Source: Tieghemiomyces parasiticus (Eukaryota; Kickxellomycota; Dimargaritomycetes; Dimargaritales; Dimargaritaceae). Taken from it: DNA of 24,134 bases. The DNA lies in assembly GCA_027575765.1 (NCBI GenBank), contig JANBPT010000749.1, positions 1-24,134 on the forward strand, given 5' to 3'. The position numbers and the translations under genes were made by a program. Position 1 is the stretch's first letter. Each line of letters opens with the position of its first letter. Under the pieces are notes generated by a model. The model made no database searches and was not told where the DNA came from. It saw nothing but the letters and a program-made list of their open reading frames with translations. Positions 19,011 through 24,134 of the stretch are shown piece by piece.

Positions 19011-19032
19011 CCTGTTGATTAAAACCCCCCGC

Positions 19033-19038
19033 TTTATT
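19033..19038 (-). terminator. Poly(A) signal AATAAA of the Sas10/Utp3 gene
   Basis: Minus-strand AATAAA 125 bases past the Sas10 stop (19163). It lies only about 23 bases from the opposing signal of the Rqc2 gene, so the two 3' UTRs probably overlap. Confidence 0.6.
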
Positions 19039-19162
19039 CGAATAGTAGTTGGTATTGATGGATGGCATTTGAGGGAGCTTGTGAACCCGGGACGGCTTAA
19101 GACGCAGACCGTGCCCGTCAACGGTTAACCACAAACCGACTAACGACGGGAACCACCCCGCT

Positions 19163-21505
19163 CTACAGTTTGACACCCCGGGTGAGGTTGGCCCGAATAC
19201 CCGTGGCCTCTCCCCCATAGTTGGATGTGGGCACGGTGGCCACCTTACGGAAGTTACGAAGCTTCTTCTTGGCACGCTCAAACTGGTTACGCCGGTGGAC
19301 ACGCGGGTTACGGGTATCCGACTGCCGTTTAGGGGTGAGGCCCTGGTTCTTGAGGATCTGACGGGTGGCCAGGCGACGCTCCCCGGGAGCCAGACGGTAC
19401 TCTCCCGGGTGGGGTGTCGAGAACTGGGAGGTCGATTTTTTGGACCCAGGGGTGGCAGCCCGCCGCCTGCGCGCCTGGTCCTTACTACCGGCCAGCCCGG
19501 CCATGACATCAGTGAAGGCCTCGTCATCGTCATTGTCGGCGATGGAGCGATGAGCGGTGGTAGGTTCGGGCTGCTCGTCCATGGGATGCGGTACACCATT
19601 CAACCGGCTACCGGCGTGGGGCTCGTTCGGATCCTTATAGGGCAGGTCCATGTCGCCACTTAGCTTGAGACGCTTATCGGCCCGCTTCTTGGACTTCGAG
19701 TTACCGTCGGTGCCGTGGTCGTCTGCGTCCTCGCCGAGGGATGTCAAAGCGTGGTGGCGGATATCCTTACGCCGCTGGGACTTGTCGGCGTGGTCGTCCT
19801 CATCCAGGTAGGCTAGATCACCCAGGTCGGTGTCAGTCGTCTTGCGTTTCGAGAGGGCGGATTTAAGTTGGGCCTTGACCTGTTGGTCGAGCAGCGCGGC
19901 TGTTTTCAGGGCGGCAGCGGCTGCGGGTTTCTTGCCCGTGAGCTCACGCTGGATGTCGGCCAGGGACGGCTCGTAAGCGATCGGGGCCGTCGCGGCGACG
20001 GATTGTCGTCTGCTCGTCTTGGTGCGAGAGGTCGAAGGCTTGACGCGGCGGCTGCGGATGGCGACAGCCTTGCTCTTAACCGGGCTGGCCTTCACTTCTT
20101 CCTGTTCACTCTTGTCATCCAGGTCCATTACTTCGGGCCTGTCATCATTGTCGCTTTCACTTCCCGCCGCCTCGCCATTCTCCAGGGCCACCACACGGGC
20201 CTCAAACTCGGCGATCTGGGGACCCACGGCCTCTCGCACAGCGCGCAACTTGGCCATCAACTTACGCAGATGCACGAGGGTCGCCACGACCGGGTGCTGG
20301 CGCAGCTTGGCCACGCTTAGATTGCCGCGGGCCTTGAGAGCCAAAAAGAACGCAATGTTAGTGAGGTAGGACATGGAAACCTGATACTCGCCGTCCAATA
20401 GACTCAGGATGGGATGGATGGTCGGGTCGGTTAGGTTCTGGGCGCGAGCACGACGCAGCCACTGGCCCTGGTTGTCCTGGGTGGAAACTTGGGCCTTCTT
20501 GAACTCGGCGAGCAGTTCGAGAATCTCTGGAGCGGTCTCTTGCAGGATCTGGATTTTCTCAGTGGCGGGTAGGCTTTCCAATTGACGGCGTCGGGTGGCG
20601 TCCATATGGATTACGTCGGCCTCTACCGCTGTAGTGTCGTCGACATCGTCGTCGCCGTCAGAGAGACCCGCAGCAGAGGCAAAGGAGGCCTTGCTACGCT
20701 GGTGCATCCGCTCCCGTAGGGGGACTGTCAGGTTGGAGTCCACGGTCGCGTCCTCATCATCATCACTGTCGAAAAAGTCGCCCTCATCGACACCCTGGAG
20801 ACGGAGCTTCTGGAGACGCAGGGCCTCCTCCTCTTCGTCCTGACGCGCCGCAACATCACCAGCGGCGAGTACATCCTTATCGGTATGGTAGTAGGACTTT
20901 TTACGGCGACCCCAGCCTTCCTGTTGCACGTCCTCTGGTAATGGGAGGGGAGGGCAGAAGTCGTCAAACATGATGGTTGTGATTTCGAGGGACGAAACGG
21001 TTAGGCTGGAGTCCAGACGAAGCTTTGATGTCCCACGTATACTACAGAAAGTCCGTTTTGCGCCCGACGGCGTAGTGTTTCACTTACCCTGCTCGTTGTC
21101 AAAGAGGTCGTCGTCGGACATGTTGGTGGCCCCACCGGCATGATCCTCGCTGTCGTCGTCGTCATCATCGAACTGGAGGCTATTTCCGGCTTCGTCATCG
21201 TCCTCGTCGTCCTCGCTGCTGCTGTAGCCGCGTACCTTGAATACGCCGCGTTCCGAACTGTCCAAGGCAGACTGGGCCCGAGTGGCTCCACGCCCTTTAA
21301 AAATGGGATCCTCGAGGTCGATCTTGTTACGGGCCTCGAGGAACTCGTCCTGTTCGCCAATACCAACGTCTGTGTAGCTATTGATGGCGTTAATGGTGCT
21401 CTTGTTGCGGCGATACCGACTGGTATCGTCGAGATGTGAGGCGCCAATCTCGACCTTCTCCTTCTGTCCAGGCCGGCGGAGGTACTTCTTGCTGCGACCA
21501 CCCAT
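19163..21505 (-). CDS. SAS10: Sas10/Utp3, small-subunit processome component, two exons
   Basis: Exon 1 is 21088-21505 and exon 2 is 19163-20934. The 153-bp intron has donor GTAAGT, branch CTAAC near 21000 and acceptor TACCAG. Splicing is in phase and yields 729 aa. A Met at 20971 looks like a start but lies inside the intron. The exon 1 product ends in a long acidic Asp/Glu stretch, followed across the junction by EGWGRRKKSYY, a conserved Sas10 element. The Sas10/Utp3/C1D domain is about 273-372 (YLTNIAFFLALKARG, LRQHPVVATLVHLRKLM). A basic and acidic linker follows. The C-terminal Sas10 domain (about 650-729) shows GLTPKRQSDTRNPRVHRR and YGGEATGIR. The protein acts in the nucleolus in U3-dependent pre-18S rRNA processing. 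Identity is firm; exact exon ends rest on splice consensus. Confidence 0.93.
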
Positions 21506-22053
21506 GGTTAGAACGCGGGTGACGGTGAAATTTGGTGGCTAAGGGCAAATAAGCGGCGGTGGAACAGGTGAAATAAAGTGTACGCGCAATGGGCTAGTAA
21601 GCTGGAGGTGAATCGAAGGTAGGAGGGGGCTGTAAAGGAGGAAACCGCAACCAGATGCCCTATGGTTGGCGCGCCGTTCATGTTTTTTTTTCTCGGCCGT
21701 GAGTTCCCCCCGAGCCTTTTGTGGGCTAACCTTTTAACGTGGTACCTTGGAAGCCAATAACGTGACCTACTAAATCCCTCGCCCCAGCGCGTACTCAGAA
21801 AATATCATCTGCCTAGACACCAGCCAATCAGCGGTAGACAATCGTACACTACATTAGATGAGCACAGGCTGTGAGTTTATTACACATCGATGGGTAGAGT
21901 AGGGTGCCACTTTATCGTGGGCTCTATCAGGAATAGGAAAAGCGGAGGCCTAAACAGCAAACTGTGGACGGATTCTGGCTTTGGGCCAAATCGATTGTGC
22001 TGCCGACGGTGGCTATTCAACCCAGTGAACCCTTCCACGACCGCATCCCCCTC
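21506..22053. other. Spacer: Sas10 promoter and NmrA-like 3' UTR
   Basis: 548 bp. It carries the promoter of Sas10 and the 3' UTR of the NmrA-like gene, both on the minus strand. No clear TATA box was seen. A run of ten T lies at about 21681-21690. Nothing else recognisable. Confidence 0.5.
21876..21881 (-). terminator. Poly(A) signal AATAAA of the NmrA-like gene
   Basis: Minus-strand AATAAA about 175 bases downstream of the stop codon at 22054. Distance is plausible for a short 3' UTR. Confidence 0.5.
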
Positions 22054-23226
22054 TCAGTGCTTGGGCTTGAAGTCGTTGCCGTTAAACTTCCAAAACGCCG
22101 CAGCACCTGACGGCTTGCGGTCCAGGGCGTGCTGGAGGTCCGGGATGACCTTGGCCATACGGCCGGGGATGACCAGCTCCTCATACAGCTCGACCAGGCA
22201 TGCCGCCTCGGCGTCGCGGAGCAGGCCCTTCTGCATCAGGTAGTTGCGCATGTCATCGAGCTTAATCACGCGGAAGTCGTAGTGGATACCCAGAGCATGG
22301 CTGGCTTCCTCGGCAAGACGCGAGCCGGTCAGACTCTTGGGGCCTGTGAAGTTGATGATGCGATGCTTGTCCTTGTCGCCGTCGCCACAACCGCAATCCG
22401 CATGGCGAAACCCGGTAGAGCCCGTCTCGTAACCTGGGAACGTGGCGGCGCTCTGGTGACCGGTGGGTTGGCCGAGAGCCCAACCGGGAGGCAGTGCCTC
22501 GTTGTGGTGCGACGGCGGATGGAGGTTACGATAAATCAGATTGACCAGTCCTTCGGTCACGTCCATCATAGTGACGGGCACAAACTCTTGGTCGGTGACA
22601 GGCAAGGTGATGGCCTGGTCGTCACGAATCACATCCTGAAACAGGTACAGGTGTTCCATGGGTAGGCTGGCGCGGATGATCTGGCCGCAGCCCACGTAGT
22701 GACCCCCTTCGGCAAAGCCGATGTCGCCAACGGTGAACTTCCGCGTGGACTTCATACACTTAACAAAGGCGCGCTCCGTGGCGGCGATCTGGGCGAGATG
22801 GGGGCCCTTTGCTTGGTCGACGTTCACGTAGGATACAAGGCTAGCGCAATGGACGTGATTCTGACGCATTGACTCGAGGACGGCACGGACACTGGGGGGC
22901 ACGTCTTTATGGCGGCTATCCTGGTCGCCGTCCCCATCGCCAAGGTGCTGCTCGTGGTGGATCAGGGTGGGTACGATGACCACGGCGTCAGCTTCTTTGC
23001 AGTAATGGTCAAGCTTGTCAGTACGGTTCTCGTCGTAGGAGAACACCTCAACATTCGGCTCGTCCTTCAGCCACTGGGTGTACTGGCGGTTCTCGTCGAT
23101 GACGCCAGCGTAGATACGGCGGACGTGTTGACGGCCTGCGCCATTGTTGAGGCCGGCCACGAAGGCGTAGCCCAGCCAGTCGTCGCAACCAGTGACGCAT
23201 AGGGTGATCTTCGTGTCGGGGTTCAT
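22054..23226 (-). CDS. NmrA-like NAD(P)-binding protein
   Basis: Intronless, 390 aa. The N-terminus (ITLCVTGCDDWLGYAFVAGL, 7-26) is a Rossmann beta-alpha-beta start with a degenerate glycine motif: Gly13 and Gly19 are kept, but the usual GxTGxxG is not complete. Further family marks are DAVVIVP (80-86), a serine/tyrosine-containing stretch SLVSYVNVD (129-137) in place of a classical YxxxK, EFVPVTMMDVTEGLVNLI (214-231), and NFTGPKSLTGSRLAEEASHALG (292-313), which matches the NmrA-type substrate-side segment. Residues about 235-288 form a His/Gly/Asp-rich insert with CGCGDGDKDKH. Such proteins either reduce small molecules or bind NAD(P) as redox-sensing regulators; which applies cannot be told. 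TATA and CCAAT motifs lie upstream. Confidence 0.78.
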   Translation of the reverse strand: MNPDTKITLCVTGCDDWLGYAFVAGLNNGAGRQHVRRIYAGVIDENRQYTQWLKDEPNVEVFSYDENRTDKLDHYCKEADAVVIVPTLIHHEQHLGDGDGDQDSRHKDVPPSVRAVLESMRQNHVHCASLVSYVNVDQAKGPHLAQIAATERAFVKCMKSTRKFTVGDIGFAEGGHYVGCGQIIRASLPMEHLYLFQDVIRDDQAITLPVTDQEFVPVTMMDVTEGLVNLIYRNLHPPSHHNEALPPGWALGQPTGHQSAATFPGYETGSTGFRHADCGCGDGDKDKHRIINFTGPKSLTGSRLAEEASHALGIHYDFRVIKLDDMRNYLMQKGLLRDAEAACLVELYEELVIPGRMAKVIPDLQHALDRKPSGAAAFWKFNGNDFKPKH

Positions 23227-24066
23227 GGTACTGGTTTATGGTTGTAGAATAAAAGAAAGGGGGAAAAGAATGGTTGTGGATTTGGCCGACGAAGGTAACG
23301 AGGGCAGGTGTCTGGATATTATCTATATCTAGCTGAACAGGGCGGATCGGGTGGGCCATTTATACCCAAATTGGTGGTTGTCACCGACCTCACCCCATTT
23401 CTATTGGTCTGTGAAGGCCCTGGCGAACGCGGTTGCCGTGATAGAGGGATGTCATATTAAAAACTTCTACGGATGACTTGCCTAGGATCCGTGATAAACG
23501 GAATGGCGATACTCCGTCATGGCTACAATTAAATCAAAACCACTGGCCACACACGATGGGTATCTATCGAAGCATGCGGGCAGCACCAACACATCGGAGC
23601 GAGGCCCCGGCATCGGCTTTAGGCCAATGTGAGTATAGGTGTCTGACCCCCCCCCATTGGGAGGGATGGAGTTAGCTCCCCCCCAAAAAAATAGAAATAA
23701 AGAAACCTGTCGCACGACAAGCGTGGACCCGCAGGTTGAGGGCGGCCCGTCAGAGGTACGTCGGCTCGATAATCCACGAGTCTACTAAAAGTCGAGGGGA
23801 TTGAAGTTATCATTTATGGCTATTTATGGTTGCGTTTGTTTAGGGGAAGAGGAGGGCGCGGCCGCAAGAGCATCAATCAGAGCCCAAAGGCCAACTGAGA
23901 GGATCAGGCTACAACATAGAACACAAATGAAACACATACACACAAAAAAAACTCGAAAGTGCTAAGGAAGCATGCCCTCTGAGACAAGAGGCGATCGTAA
24001 AAGAGAGTACGCAGAGAGAGGCGTCGCGGCAGTATGAGAGGTAGACGGACGGGAGGACGGTAAGCC
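23227..24066. other. Spacer upstream of the NmrA-like gene
   Basis: 840 bp between the NmrA-like start and the 3' end of the last gene. Beyond the promoter it has a run of nine C (23647-23655), a C7A7 block (23678-23691) and an A-rich segment near 23920-23955. No gene seen; short minus-strand frames here cross these homopolymers. Confidence 0.55.
23358..23364 (-). promoter_or_regulatory. TATA box of the NmrA-like gene, with CCAAT motifs
   Basis: Minus strand reads TATAAAT, about 132 bases upstream of the ATG at 23226. CCAAT motifs on the same strand follow at 23370-23374 and 23403-23407. Together they form the most complete promoter signature in the window. Confidence 0.55.
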
Positions 24067-24134
24067 CTACAGGTTGGTCTTCGGGGTAGGCTGGTCAAAG
24101 TACTCGGTCATCTGGACGTCTTTGAGGACTAAGC
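24067..24134 (-). CDS. C-terminal end of an unidentified protein (partial)
   Basis: From the window edge the minus strand reads LVLKDVQMTEYFDQPTPKTN, then Leu and a TAG stop at 24067-24069. The 21 codons are mostly G- or C-ended, like the confirmed genes here, which is the main argument that they are coding. Upstream sequence lies outside the window. I do not recognise the family. Confidence 0.5.
   Translation of the reverse strand, partial: LVLKDVQMTEYFDQPTPKTNL

Noticed and set aside
20971..20971. Met at 20971 as the start of Sas10 (602 aa)
   Set aside because: It lies inside a well-formed intron. Exon 1 at 21088-21505 supplies the acidic N-terminus expected of Sas10 and splices in phase.

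Overview
The window looks like nuclear DNA of a fungus, probably an early-diverging, non-Dikarya lineage. Genes lie on both strands with roughly 0.2-3 kb spacers. Coding sequence is GC-rich with high third-position GC. Most genes lack introns; the introns found are 145-170 bp with GTAAG-type donors, CTAAC/CTAAT branch sites and AG acceptors. TATA boxes, CCAAT boxes and AATAAA signals flank several genes. No prokaryotic operon, CRISPR array, rRNA or convincing tRNA gene was seen.

Layout: 1-960 is a decayed mariner-family (DD34D) transposase on the minus strand, cut by the window edge. 1240-3780 (-) is a secreted subtilisin-type protease with a PA domain. 3781-7071 is a long spacer. 7072-8736 (-) is a cap 2'-O-methyltransferase (CMTR1/FtsJ)-like protein whose catalytic residues appear lost. 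Divergent from it, 9243-10333 (+) is a four-exon gene best read as augmin subunit HAUS2. 11005-11536 (-) is a two-exon Pmp3/Sna3-like membrane protein with a PPxY tail. 11537-13178 is a spacer with a doubtful gene relic. 13179-14714 (+) is cofactor-independent phosphoglycerate mutase. 15767-18940 (+) is Rqc2/Tae2/NEMF. 19163-21505 (-) is Sas10/Utp3 in two exons. 22054-23226 (-) is an NmrA-like dehydrogenase-fold protein. 24067-24134 (-) is the 3' end of an unidentified gene.

Most genes are housekeeping: glycolysis (iPGM), ribosome-associated quality control (Rqc2), small-subunit ribosome assembly (Sas10), mitotic microtubule branching (HAUS2), and membrane-protein sorting through Rsp5-type ligases (Pmp3/Sna3-like). 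I see no cluster acting as a single new system. The points most worth a second look are the apparent augmin subunit, the methyltransferase-fold pseudoenzyme next to it, and the strongly CpG-depleted mariner relic.
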